This document shows, in pieces, positions 44,324 through 56,757 of a DNA stretch of 64,000 nt. This DNA is from Salvia splendens. Taxonomy: Eukaryota; Streptophyta; Magnoliopsida; Lamiales; Lamiaceae. Position numbers and translations under genes: made by a program. Position 1 is the stretch's first letter. Every line of letters begins with the position of its first letter. The notes below the pieces were generated by a model, which had not been told where the DNA came from, made no database searches, and saw only the letters and a program-made list of their open reading frames with translations. The stretch is from positions 27,826,061 to 27,890,060 of the forward strand of contig NC_056038.1 of assembly GCF_004379255.2 (NCBI RefSeq), written 5' to 3'.

Positions 44324-47300
44324 GGAGAGAGACTATATTTAGCAAAAGATAGATAGATTTCATTGGAAAGTGTATTAAAACCGGTTCCGTACCTCTTTTC
44401 TTGGAGGTCGACATTGATTCAACTCTAATCAAGAATGATCCAAGAATTGGGGTAGAAGGGTTTTTTGAGTTTGTTTACGCGGGAATGGTTTATGCGCTAA
44501 GAATCTTTTATAATATTTATATAAACATAACTACGTGAATATGGCCCGGCCCAATATCCGTTTATCAAGTAGAATATGTATGCATCCCTTCATAATTATT
44601 TTACGTTTCTCTACTCTAAATACTCCCTCCATTTCTAATAATTCGTCACCATTTAATCCGATACGGATTTTAAGAAATGTAAGAAAGTGGGTTGAAAAAG
44701 TTGGTTGCACGTGGATTATATTTTGGGTATACCCCGTTATACCTCGGTATATTAAAATTCATACCGTTACCGCACCAAAATAAATAGGTATGATACCTTA
44801 CCGAAAATCCGGTATTTTTTCGATAGGGTAAGGGCGGTATTTCGGTTTTTTTACCCAGCCCTAGGAGAGAGACTATATTTAGCAATAGATAGATAGATTT
44901 CGTTGGAAAGTATATTAAAAACCTGTTTCGTACCTCCTTTCTTGGAGGTCGACATTGATTTAACTCTGATCAAGAATGATCCAAGAATTGGGGTAGAAGG
45001 GTTTTTTGAGTTTGTTTACGCGAGAATGGTTTATGTGCTAAGAATCTTTTATAATACTTATATTAATATAACTACGTGAATATGGCCCGGCCCAATATCT
45101 GTTTATCAAGTAGAATATGTATGCATCCCTTCATAATTATTTTACGTTTCACTACTCTAAATACTCCATCCGTTTCTACTAATTTGTCACCATTTAATCC
45201 GATACGGATTTTAAGAAATGTAAGAAAGTGGGTTGAAAAAGTTGGTTGCATGTGGATTATATTTTCGGTATACCCCGTTATATCTCGGTATATTAAAATT
45301 CATACCGTTACCGCACCAAAATAAATCGGTAAGGTATGATACCTTACCGAAAATCTGGTATTTTTTCGATACGTTAAGGGCGGTATTTCGGTATTTTTAC
45401 CCAGCCCTAGGAGAGAGACTATATTTAGCAATAGATAGATAGATTTCGTTGGAAAGTATATTAAAAAGCTGTTTCGTACCTCCTTTTTTGGAAGTCGACA
45501 TTGATTCAACTCTGATCAAGAATGATCCAAGAATTGGGGTAGACGGGTTTTTTGAGTTTGTTTACGCGGGAATGGTTTATGCGGTAACAATCTTTTATAA
45601 TACTTATATTAATATAACTACGTTAATATGGTCCGGCCCAATATCCGTTTATCAAGTAGAATATGTATGCATCATTTCATAATTATTTTACGTTTCTCTA
45701 CTCTAAATACTCAATCCGTTTCTAATAATTCGTCACCATTTAATCCAATACGGATTTTAAGAAATGTAAGAAAGTGGGTTTAAAAGTTGGTTGCACGTGG
45801 ATTATATTTTGGGTATAACCCGTTATACCTCGGTATATTAAAATTCATACCGTTACCGTACCGAAATAAATCGGTAAGGTATGATACCTTACCGAAAATC
45901 TAGTATTTTTTCGATACGGTAAGGGCGGTATTTCGGTGTTTTTACCTAGCCCTAGGAGAGAGACTATATTTAGCAATAGATAGATAGTTTTCGTTGGAAA
46001 GTATATTAAAAACCGGTTTCGTACCTCCTTTCTTGGAGGTCGACATTGATTCAACTCTGATCAAGAATGATCCAAGAATTGGGGTAGACGGGTTTTTTGA
46101 GTTTGTTTACACGGGAATGGTTTATGCGCTAAGAATCTTTTATAATACTTATATTAATATAACTACGTTAATATAGCCCGGCCCAATATCCGTTTATCAA
46201 GTAGAATATGTATGCATCCTTTCATAATTAATTTACGTTTCTCTACTCTAAATACTCCATCCGTTTCTAATAATTCGTCACCATTTAATTCGATACGGAT
46301 TTTAAGAAATATAAGAAAGTAGGTTGAAAAAGTTGGTTGCACGTGGATTATATTTTGGGTATACACCGTTATACCTCGGTATATTAAAATTCATACCGTT
46401 ACCGTACCGAAATAAATCGGGTAAGGTATGATACCTTACCGAAAATCTAGTATTTTTTCGATACGGTAAGGGCGGTATTTTGGTGTTTTTACCTAGCCCT
46501 AGGAGAGAGACTATATTTAGCAATAGATAGATAAATTCGTTGGAAAGTATATTAAAAACCGGTTTCGTACCTCCTTTCTTGGAGGTCGACATTGATTCAA
46601 CTCTGATCAAGAATGATCAAAGAATTGGGGTAGACGGGTTTTTTGAGTTTGTTTACGCGGGAATGGTTTATGCTTTAAGAATCTTTTATAATACTTATAT
46701 TAATATAACTACGTTAATATGGCCCGGCCCAATATCGGTTTATCAAGTAGAATATGTATGCATCCCTTCATAATTATTTTACGTTTCTCTACTCTAAATA
46801 CTCCATCCGTTTCTAATAATTCGTCACCATTTAATCCGATACGGATTTTAAGAAATGTAAGAAAGTGTGTTGAAAAAGTTGGTTGCACGTGGATTATATT
46901 TTTGTATATTAATTTTAAATTAAAATTTGAGTGTGAATAAGTTAGTGGAATATAGGGTCCACTACCTAAAATGGTAAAAGTGAAAGGAGACAAATTTTAG
47001 GGATGGACGAAAATGAAAAATAGGTGACAAATTTTAGAGACGGAGGAATATTTAACACTCCTTCTGTCCCGCTAAAGTGTTGGATTTCGTTTGAACAAGA
47101 GATTTAAGAAAATGATATATATTCAGTTAAAGTTGAGTTAACAAAGTATGAAAGAGGAAAATGTAAAGAGAGAAAAGTAAGAGAGAGGGTTAAAGTTTTG
47201 TTTTTTTTGAAAAAAAAAGAAAATTGATCACTTGTAATGGAACAACTCAAAATAAAAAAGTTGATCACTTGTGGTGGGACATTATTATTTCAAAACAATA

Positions 47301-47371
47301 TCCGATTTAGAGCGCCTCACTTGTAGCGGGACGGAGGGAGTAATGTGTTTAAGATAAATTGTTGGAGTGTG

Positions 47372-48221
47372 TAGAGGTGGGTAGGTACGGTATACCTTAC
47401 CGAAACCATCATACCGTATACCTTACCGAAAATTTCGTATGAGAAAAAATCATACATTTACCTTACCAAAATTTTCGGTATACCGAACTTCAGTATACCT
47501 TATTTTCGGTATGACAAATTTCAATATCGATACCATACCTCATTTTCAGTATGTCATATCTAAATTCGGTATACCGTACTTTTGCGGTATACCAGAGTTT
47601 TACGGTATATCGGACTACAGTACAACATACCAAAATATCATTATTTTGTAAATAATTCTAAATACAAACACAAATGAAAATAAAATTTCAAAAATACTTA
47701 GAAAACATTAAATTTGATCAAACACAAAAATATTCAATAAAAAAACTGCAACAATTAAACTCCACACAATCACACAACGTTCAACTATATTTGTTTGGAA
47801 CTAATTTAACTAAAATCTTATATTTGTTTGAAACTAATTGATTCAACGATATCAAGTTTTCCTAATTGAGTTTATTTGATTTTATGTTTACATGATTACC
47901 CGACAACTAAAATGAGGCAAGATTTGATTTCTACATGTAAATATTTATTTGTGTGGTAAAAGTATGAATTTACTTGATATAATTTGACAGATATTGATAT
48001 CGGTATATATATACCGAAAATTATGGTATATACATATTTTCGGTATATACCTAAAATTACGGTATATACCGTATTTTGGGTATACCCCGTTATACCTCGG
48101 TATATTAAAATTCATACCGTTACCGCACCAAAATAAATCGGTAAGGTATGATACCTTACCGAAAATCCGGTATTTTTTAGATACGGTAAGGGCGGTATTT
48201 CGGTATTTTTACCCAGCCCTA
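47372..48221. repeat. hAT-type MITE, full copy 3
   Basis: Same structure, with flanks mutated to GGAGTGTG and GGAGATAG. The start reads TAGAGGTGGGTA. Confidence 0.82.
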
Positions 48222-50739
48222 GGAGATAGACTATATTTAGCAATAGATAGATAGATTTCGTTGGAAAGTATATTTAAAACCTATTTCGTACCTCCTTTCT
48301 TGGAGGTCGACATTGATTTAACTCTGATCAAGAATGATCCAAGAATTGGGGTAGAAGGGTTTTTTGAGTTTGTTTACGCGAGAATGGTTTATGTGCTAAG
48401 AATCTTTATAATACTTATATTAATATAACTACGTGAATATGGCCCGGCCCAATATCTGTTTATCAAGTAGAATATGTATGCATCCCTTCATAATTATTTT
48501 ACTTTTCTCTACTCTAAATACTCCCTCCGTTTCTACTAATTTGTCACCATTTAATCCGATACGGATTTTAAGAAATGTAAGAAAGTGGGTTGAAAAAGTT
48601 GGTTGCACGTGGATTATATTTTCGGTATACCCCGTTATATCTCGGTATATTAAAATTCATACCGTTACCGCACCAAAATAAATCGGTAAGGTATGATATC
48701 TTACCGAAAATCCGGTATTTTTTCAATACGGTAAGGGCGGTATTTCGGTATTTTTACCCAGCCCTAGGAGAGTGACTATATTTAGCAATAGATAGATAGA
48801 TTTCGTTGGAAAGTGTATTAAAACCGGTTTCGTACCTCCTTTCTTGGAGGTCGACATTGATTCAACTCTGATCAAGAATGATCCAAGAATTGGGGTAGAC
48901 GGGTTTTTTGAGTTTGTTTACGCGGGAATGGTTTATGCGGTAAGAATCTTTTATAATACTTATATTAATATAACTACGTTAATATGGCCTGGCCCAATAT
49001 CCGTTTATCAAGTGGAATATGTATGCATCCTTTCATAATTATTTTACGTTTCTATACTCTAAATACTCCATCCGTTTCTAATAAATCGTCACCATATAAT
49101 CCGATACGGATTTTAAGAAATGTAAGAAAGTGGGTTGAAAAAGTTGGTTGGACGTGGATTATATTTTGGGTATACCCCGTTATACCTCGGTATATTAAAA
49201 TTCATACCGTTACCGTACCGAAATAAATCCGTAAGGTATGATACCTTACTGAAAATCTAGTATTTTTTCGATACGGTAAGGGCGGTATTTCGGTGTTTTT
49301 ACCTAGCCCTAGGAGAGAGACTATATTTAGCAATAGATAGATAGATTTCGTTGGAAAGTATATTAAAAATCGGTTTCGTACCTCCTTTCTTGGAGGTCGA
49401 CATTGATTCAACTCTGATCAAGAATGATCCAAGAATTGGGGTAGATGGGTTTTTTGAGTTTGTTTATGCGGGAATAGTTTACGCGCTAAGAATTTTTTAT
49501 AATATTTATATTAATATAACTACATGAATATGGCCCGGCCCAATATCCGTTTATCAAGTAGAATATGTATGCATCCCTTCATAATTATTTTACGTTTCTC
49601 TACTCTAAATACTGCTTCCGTTTCTAATAATTTGTCACCATTTAATCCGATACGGATTTTAAGAAATGTAAGAAAATGGGTTGAAAAAGTTGGTTGCACG
49701 TGGATTATATTTTCGGTATACCCCGGTATACTTTGGTATATGAAAAATTCATACCGTTACCGTACCGAAATAAATCGGTAAGGTATGATACCTTACCGAA
49801 AATCTGGTATTTTTTCGGTAGGGTAAGGGCGGTATCTCGGTATTTTTACCCAGCCCTAGGAGAGAGACTATATTTAGCAATAGATAGATAGATTTCGTTG
49901 GAAAGTATATTAAAAACTTTTTTCGTACCTCCTTTCTTGGAGGTCGACATTGATTCTACTCTGATCAAGAATGATCCAAGAATTGGGGTTGACGGGTTTT
50001 TTGAGTTTGTTTACGTGGGAATGGTTTATGCGGTAAGAATCTTTTATAATACTTATATTAATATAACTACGTTAATATGGCCCGGCCCAATATTCGTTAT
50101 CAAGTAGAATATGTATGCATCCCTTCATAATTATTTTACGTTTCTCTACTATAAATACTCCATCCGTTTCTAATAATTCGTCACCATTTAATCCGATACG
50201 GATTTTAAGAAATGTAAGAAAGTGGGTTGAAAAAGTTGGTTGCACGTGGATTATATTTTTATATATTAATTTTAAATTAAAATGTGAGTGTGAATAAGTT
50301 AGTGGAATATATGGTCCACTACCAAAATGGTAAAAGTGAAAGGAGACAAATTTAAGGGATGGACGAAAATGAAAAATAGGTGACAAATTTTTAGAGACGG
50401 AGGAATATTTATTACTCCTTCTGTCCCGCTAAAGTGGTGGATTTCTTTTGAGCACGAGATTTAAGAAAATGATATATATTGAGTTAAAGTTGAGTTAATA
50501 AAGTATGAAAGAGAAATAAAGAGAGAAAAGTAAGAGAGAGGGAATAAAGTAAGAGAGGGTTGAAGTTTTGTTTTTTTTTTAAAAAAGGAAATTTAACACT
50601 TGTAATGGAACAACCCAAAATAAAAAAGTTGATCACTTGTGATGGGACGTCATTTTTTCAAAACAATATCCGATTTAGAGCGCCTCACTTGTAGCGGGAC
50701 GGAGGGAGTAATGTGTTTAAGATAAATTGTTGGAGAGAG

Positions 50740-51586
50740 TAAGGGTGGGTAGATACGGTATACCTTACCGAAACCATCATACCGTATACCTTACCGAAAA
50801 TTTGGTATGAGAAAAAATCATACCTTTACCTTACCAAAATTTTCGGTATACCGAACTTCGGTATACCTTATTTTTGGTATGACAAATTTCAATATCGATA
50901 CCATACCTTATTTTCAGTATATCATATCTAAATTCGGTATACCATACTTCTGCTGTATACCAGAGTTTTACGGTATATCGAACTACAATACGACATACCA
51001 AAATATCATTATTTTGTAAATAATTCTAAATACACACACAAATGAAAATAAAATTTCAAAAATACTTAGAAAACATGAAATTTGATCAAACTCAAACATA
51101 TTCAATAAAAAAAACTGCAACAATTAAACTCCACGCAATCACACAATGTTCAACGATATTTGTTTGGAACTAATTTAACTAAAATCTTATATTTGTTTGA
51201 AACTAATTGATTCAACGATATCATGTTTTCCTAATTGAGTTTATTTGATTTTATATTTACATGATTACCCGACAACTATAATGAGGCAAGTTTTGATTTA
51301 CACATGTAAATATTTATTTGTGCGGTAAAAGTTTGAATTTACTTGATATAATTTGGCATATATTGATATCTGTATATACCGAAAATTATGGTATATATCA
51401 TATTTTCGGTATATACCTAAAATTACGGTATATACCATATTTTCGGTATACCCCGGTATACCTTGGTATATGAAAATTCATACCGTTACCGTACCGAAAT
51501 AAATCGGTAAGGTATGATACCTTACCGAAAATCATGTATTTTTCGATACGGTAAGGGTGGTATTTCAGTATTTTTACCCAGCCCTA
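50740..51586. repeat. hAT-type MITE, full copy 4
   Basis: Flanked on the left by GAGAGAG(T); the terminus is slightly mutated (AAGGGTGGGTA) and the right flank reads AGAGAAAG. The most diverged of the four full copies. Confidence 0.8.
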
Positions 51587-53258
51587 AGAGAAAGACTATA
51601 TTTAGCAATAGATAGATAGATTTCGTTGGAAAGTATATTAAAAATCGGTTTCGTACCTCCTTTCTTGGAGGTCGACATTTATTCAACTCTGATCAAGAAT
51701 GATCCAAGAATTGGGGTAGAAGGGTTTTTTGAGTTTGTTTAAGCGGGAATGGTTTATGCGCTAAGAATCTTTTATAATACTTATATTAATATAACTACGT
51801 GAATATGGCCCGGCCCAATATCCGTTTATCAAGTAGAATATGTATGCATCCCTTCATAATTATTTTACGTTTCTCTACTCTAAATACTCCCTCCATTTCT
51901 AATAATTCGTCACCATTTAATCCGATACGGATTTTAAGAAATGTAAGAAAGTGGATTGAAATAGTTGGTTGCACGTGGATTATATTTTTGGTATACCCCG
52001 GTATACATCGGTATATGAAAATTCATACCGTTGCAGTACCGAAATAAATCGGTAAGGTATGATACCTTACCGAAAATCTAGTATTTTTTCGATACGGTAA
52101 GGGTGGTATTTCGGTATTTTTACCCAGCCCTTGGAGAGAGACTCTATTTAGCAATAGATAGATATATTTCGTTGGTGTAACATCCCAAAACTTTTGCGAC
52201 TTTTATGTTAATATGTCGATTGAAAATTTCATTTATAAAATTTAATTGTTGCTACGTGATTGAGTTGACTATGTGGAACAAATTGTCATGGGTGATTTGG
52301 AATGAAGTGTTATTTATATATATATATATATATAATGGAAATTAAATTAAATAAGATCATGTATGTTGTTCTAGCCAAATAAAGTGGCTATTTTCAGCCC
52401 CTCCAATTATTGTAAACTATATTTTCTTTCTTGGATTTAATAAAAAAATATTAGGATTTTTATCCAAATTAAATCCAAAACAAACTATTCCAAACTTGTA
52501 CTACATGAATTTCGAACCCTAGCCTATTCTTGAGGGATTTCGAAAAAAATCCCCTAATTTAATTAGGAGAATGGATTATTTCTTTGATTTAATTGGTACC
52601 TTGTTGGTTCCCTTTATTATTTTAAATCCAATTAAATCCTGTCACATTTTGTTTCCTCACCATAATTTGATTAATATTCGAATTATTCCCTTGTGGGAAT
52701 AATACCCAAATTTTCGGCGCCTTTTATTAAGAAGGAAATAATATTTGTTTCCCTGCTTTGTGGAGTTCCTTCTATTCAAATAAATACCGAATTAATACCT
52801 AAGTCAAATTAATTTGGGATGTGAATATTTTCCTTGTATTGTGCTCTCCATATCACACGCCCCTTATGCTTCAAATTTCCTTGTGGAAATCTATTTAATT
52901 GTTACCTATTTTATGGGAGTCTTTTCCTATAAAATAAATTACCAAATTTAAATCATATTCTTATTTAATTGAGGATTTAAATAATTTTCCTTGTGCACAC
53001 CTTTAAAATTTTCGGCCCCTCCCTCATTATTTCCTACTTGGAGATTTAATTTACTTTGTTCCCTTGTTTATGGAATAGTCACTGTTTTATTTCCTAAATT
53101 GTGAATCTATTTCTCCCCAAGTAAATACCAAGTAAATTCCTTATTAATTTCCTAGCCAAGTTTTCGAAAATTTCCTTTCTTTTAATTGTGGGATTTTATT
53201 ATTGACCTCTATTTTATTCCTCCATAATTAATTAATTTTGTGGGATTAAACCTAGGAC

Positions 53259-53266
53259 TATATAAT
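53259..53266 (+). promoter_or_regulatory. TATA box of the second Tekay LTR
   Basis: GACTATATAATCACATAAAC, followed by a pyrimidine-rich leader (about 53285-53352), marks the likely U3/R boundary region. The 3' LTR equivalent is at 62760-62767. Confidence 0.7.
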
Positions 53267-54927
53267 CACATAAACTAAACCCTAGCCCCCATTCCTCCTC
53301 ATTTTTCGTCCCTCTCCCTCCTCCCCCTCTCTTCACATGCCTCCCTCTCTTCATCCTCTCCAAAATTCCTTCCATCCTTGTTCTTGCACCCATTGGAGTT
53401 GGATTTTCAAGAATTCCCGATGAATCGCGTAAATACTTGCTTCTACCGTTTGATTTTTGATTCAAGAAGGTATAACTAAAATCTTTTCCTCATATTTTCC
53501 ATTGAAACCTTGTTCTTGATTCCCTCATACATATAGTGAGTGTAGGAATCATAAGTCGCATAATTAATCAGTGGGAATTTGTGTTTTGTATGAGAAGAAT
53601 TGTGAATATGCGATTTTTGAATGAATATGTGTGAAGTTTGAATGAGTCATTGGTGAATGATGTGTGATCATATGAGAACATGATTGTGAGAGCCTTTTGA
53701 AGCATTATTGTGTGTGGGAAGCATGGAAAATTGTGTTTGGATGAATGAGGAAGAAACCTTAATTTTGAAATTGTGAAACCTGAAAACTGTGGTGTTCGGA
53801 CTGTGGATTCCGACGTGTGTTTGACTGACAAAACGACCTTATTTTGGTGCGAATTTTTTTTCTGAGTAAACTTCAAGGTGTTTTCTGTGTTGTGTGTATA
53901 TTTCAGCCCCTTTTGACGAAAGATGAAATTTTAATAAATTTTTGAAGTCGACTGCGCAATTCTTCCAGAAACTTGTATTCTCGCCCAGAAAATTTCGTTT
54001 TCCATCTGACCGACCAAATGGCCTCATTTTCATGTGAATTTTGAACTGGATGAACTTGAATGTGTCTACTGTGTTGTGACCAAATTTTAGCTTCATATGA
54101 GGTCGGATGGACTTTTGGTGATATTTACAAACCAACTGCGCAGTTCTGCCAGATTTGTTGCTAAGTTAAGATATCATTTGTTGCCAAGTTGGGTGAATTA
54201 TATGATGCATGTATGATTAAGGAATGTATCCTATGACGTGATTATGTATGATACGTTGAGAAATATTATGGCATGTTTTCCTTATGTTGATGAATGTTGG
54301 GATGGGTAATTTAAGAGAACGATGAAAGGAACGATAGGACATGCATGATAATGTGAATTGATAGAAGGCTGAATTGTGATGTGATCTTGGCAATGGTTAT
54401 TCTGTGTACGTGAGGACAAGAAACGAGGGTTGCCTTAAGTTGGATATTGATTTGTTTAATCAAACGAGGTGGGCTTTCTTTTACAAATCTTTTTATTTTC
54501 CGAAAATATGATGTGGTGTTATAAGAGTTGTTTAACTTGTTATGTCATGCCATGTTGTTTTTGTTTGTGAGATTGTTTCCTGATACCTAGTTCGTCTGAG
54601 CTTGCTCCGTTAGGCTATAGGGCTGTGTTGTGAAACGAATTCGGGTCTGAGTAGGGACGCAAAACCTATCAGGCTGCGTACACTGGTGGGATCGTGAGCC
54701 GTCCTTGCTAGTCGGCCGGTCTCTTGGCGAATAGTGTGGCCACACTTTCGTCGCACTGTGATATGATGATTATGATTGATGGATTTATAAGAAAGTGGGG
54801 AGATTGACTGTCTGGCCAGACTTTGAAATATTTTTGTGTTCTCGTGATATTTCTTAACTACATGTAAAACATGAGATCACTGGTATGGATGACATAACTG
54901 TATAAAATGTTTTCGGCATGAGCCCAT

Positions 54928-54981
54928 TGAGTACAACAAGTACTCAGCCCTGCATGTGTTTTCCCTATGTGCAGGTTGAGC
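54928..54981 (+). promoter_or_regulatory. Conserved two-hairpin LTR element (copy 3, other LTR family)
   Basis: TGAGTAC-AACAA-GTACTCA is followed by CCTGCA...TGCAGG and TTGAGC. Stems and spacing match 4820-4873, while loops and the intervening sequence differ. Confidence 0.62.
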
Positions 54982-55501
54982 GGGATGTTGCGGTGGATGT
55001 TGAGTCGGCCTAGGAAATGTTGGATGCGTTGTGTCTTCATACATATGAGTCATCCTTGACTCTGTTTGAAACCTTATCTCCGCTGCTATATTTTTGAACT
55101 ATGCCTCAAGACCTTATTTTATTTCGTACTGTTTTTGAGCATGTCCATTTGTGTTAGCTTTAGCCTGATGTTTACCTTGTTACTCTAAAATGGTTTTTCG
55201 TAAACTAAACCAAATGCTTTCTTTTGGAAGTTATTGGATTTTGATATTTATTTTCCTTGCTGCTTCTTTTGAAAAAAAATCATTTGCTAAAAGTCTTTGC
55301 TAATTAATAATGAATTTATAACATTTAGTTTCTTTAAACTAAAAATTCGTTGTTTAACTTTTAATGAACTAAAAAAATATTTCTTTAAAGTTAACTAAGT
55401 TTTCCATATAAACCGTTATCCTTAAATGTTGTCTTTATTGCTATCCCTTGGTCACGATCACCTCGTTTATAGTACCCCTGGTATGGTCGGTTGTGACAGA
55501 G

Positions 55502-55513
55502 TGGTCTCAGAGC
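55502..55513 (+). other. Primer binding site of the second Tekay element
   Basis: TGGTCTCAGAGC lies three bases after the LTR. It differs at one position from the initiator Met tRNA PBS in the first Tekay element. Confidence 0.88.
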
Positions 55514-55805
55514 TTCGTTCTTTCGCTCTGGTCCGAGAGTCTTCTTTTACCTTAAGTCTAGATTAGTGAACCCTTATTGACTAGAAGTGTCACGAATGCT
55601 CAATATCCAAAGCATCACGCTCAACCAATTAAAGTGAGGTATGTTCTAAGTTGTGGATGAAATATGAGAACGATGTATAAAATTGATGATATGATGAGGA
55701 TGTTTTGGGCAAAAGGATGCATGAGCATGTAATTACGTGATGATGTGATGTTATTTTCATGTTGAAATTCGTGAATAAATGATGTGATGACATAAAGAAG
55801 TTGAA

Positions 55806-56035
55806 TGTGAGCATGATTGGCATGATAATCTAAACACGTGTATTATGTGGAAACAATATTGTGATAGTGTGAATATGTGGAATATGAGCATGAATTGACA
55901 AGATGATTTAAGCACGTGTTGTATGTACGAACATGATATTGATATGGTATGATTACGTGTGACATGAACAAGATTTGTATAATGACCTAAGTACATGCCA
56001 AATGGGCGAAAGTGATAAGACATGAGCATGAACTT
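55806..56035 (+). repeat. Diverged tandem repeats in the Tekay-2 leader
   Basis: Units beginning (T)GAGCATGA or GAACAAGA start near 55806, 55884, 55966 and 56024. The first three share a later AAnCACGTGTnnTATGT or AAGTACATG block. The spacing of about 60-80 bp suggests an old tandem array in the 5' untranslated leader, upstream of the extra ORF. Confidence 0.55.
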
Positions 56036-56202
56036 CGTGATGTTAGATGTGTATCATGTGCGAAAATACTATGACGATAGCATGTGAAGATATGAAGCCG
56101 TAAGATAATATTAAACTTCAAACTACGTGACGGACTTAGGAATCATCACAAGCAAACAATGGTATAAAACGTGTTTTAAAAAGAAACTTTCGTTTTCCGT
56201 AG

Positions 56203-56757
56203 ATGGTACGAACGAAACAAACCGCGCTTAAGAGCAGTCAATTTAGTGCCAGAACGCAGCAAGCAATATACGATTACCGCCACTACGAGAGAGAAAAAGG
56301 AAAAGCCTTAAGAGAGGTCGTCGCCCATTTCGAAACCCTGTGGCGAAAAGTCCGCGGGTACCATGCGACGTCCTATAGTGGCATAAGGAGGCTAGTCGAG
56401 TTGATGCCCGAGAGTTGGAACTCTTGGATGCAAGCAACGGCCAGTCGGTTTACGTGGTACGAACCACGAAGTAATGGGATGGATGGCGACATGAAAGGTT
56501 TCCTGAAAGCCTTACAGTGTGCTCTGATCGACTCTCGTTTTGAGCAACCACCGTCGGCGGAAGATGAGAAAGACGAGATAGTTTGGGAAGAAAAACCCAT
56601 GATCGAGGTTAAGACCGCGACGGAAGGTGAAGCCATGGCACAAGTAGGGATGATTCCGGGCTTCGAGGATGATTATGTAGACGACATTATAGATGATGAT
56701 AAGGACTTCTGTTGGCTCGAAGAGGACCCGGAAGAGGAAGAGTATATCGATAGATAG
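56203..56757 (+). CDS. Additional ORF upstream of gag with a histone H3-tail-like N-terminus
   Basis: A 184-codon ATG-initiated frame is uninterrupted although the gag-pol after it has many lesions. The first residues, MVRTKQTALKSS, line up without gaps with the histone H3 start (ARTKQTARKST): R2, T3, K4, Q5, T6, A7, K9 and S10 are kept, and the differences at 1, 8 and 11 each need one base change. A basic, helical-looking middle (about 25-110) follows, then a strongly acidic tail (DDYVDDIIDDDKDF, EEEEYIDR). No known domain was recognised in the body. It sits between the leader and gag (next ATG 56986) and would be translated from the full-length or a separate RNA. Function unknown. An H3 mimic that recruits chromatin proteins is a hypothesis only. 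Confidence 0.65.
   Translation: MVRTKQTALKSSQFSARTQQAIYDYRHYEREKGKALREVVAHFETLWRKVRGYHATSYSGIRRLVELMPESWNSWMQATASRFTWYEPRSNGMDGDMKGFLKALQCALIDSRFEQPPSAEDEKDEIVWEEKPMIEVKTATEGEAMAQVGMIPGFEDDYVDDIIDDDKDFCWLEEDPEEEEYIDR

Larger units (their letters stand above)
39250..52175. repeat. Tandem array of MITE-based units, two length classes
   Basis: The anchor TAGCCCTAGGAGAGAGACTAT recurs near 39760, 40303, 40829, 42573, 44313, 44853, 45401, 45945, 46492, 48214, 48759, 49304, 49849, 51585 and 52125. Spacings are about 526-548 bp (short units) or about 1722-1744 bp (long units). Each unit has a ~310-bp unique segment A, the start of a Stowaway-type MITE and the end of a hAT-type MITE. Long units keep the whole of both, plus a second Stowaway-type MITE between them. 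Short units look like internal deletions of long ones. Short open frames repeat in many units but are not called as genes. Confidence 0.9.
52176..55498 (+). repeat. 5' LTR of the second Tekay-like element
   Basis: This 3.32-kb LTR runs from TGTAACATCCC to GGTTGTGACA. It contains a (TA)n run at about 52316-52334, where the 3' LTR instead has a T run (about 61819). It also has a TATA box at 53259-53266, a CT-rich leader downstream of it, the CGAATTCGGGTCT block (54638) and the two-hairpin element at 54928-54981. Confidence 0.93.

Noticed and set aside
39500..52047. Dozens of 60-100-codon frames such as those reading MNMARPNIRLSSRICMHP or RKSHTFTLPKFSVYR
   Set aside because: Translations of MITE termini and CGGTATACC repeats, recurring only because the units are tandem copies.
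39250..52175. CRISPR-like or gene-family interpretation of the regularly spaced array
   Set aside because: Units are 0.5-1.7 kb of MITE sequence with hAT target duplications. They are not short repeats with unique spacers, and there are no cas genes.
53232..53465. Minus-strand frame opposite the Tekay-2 LTR leader (also 62733-62975)
   Set aside because: Purine-rich antisense of a CT-rich leader, repeated in both LTRs.
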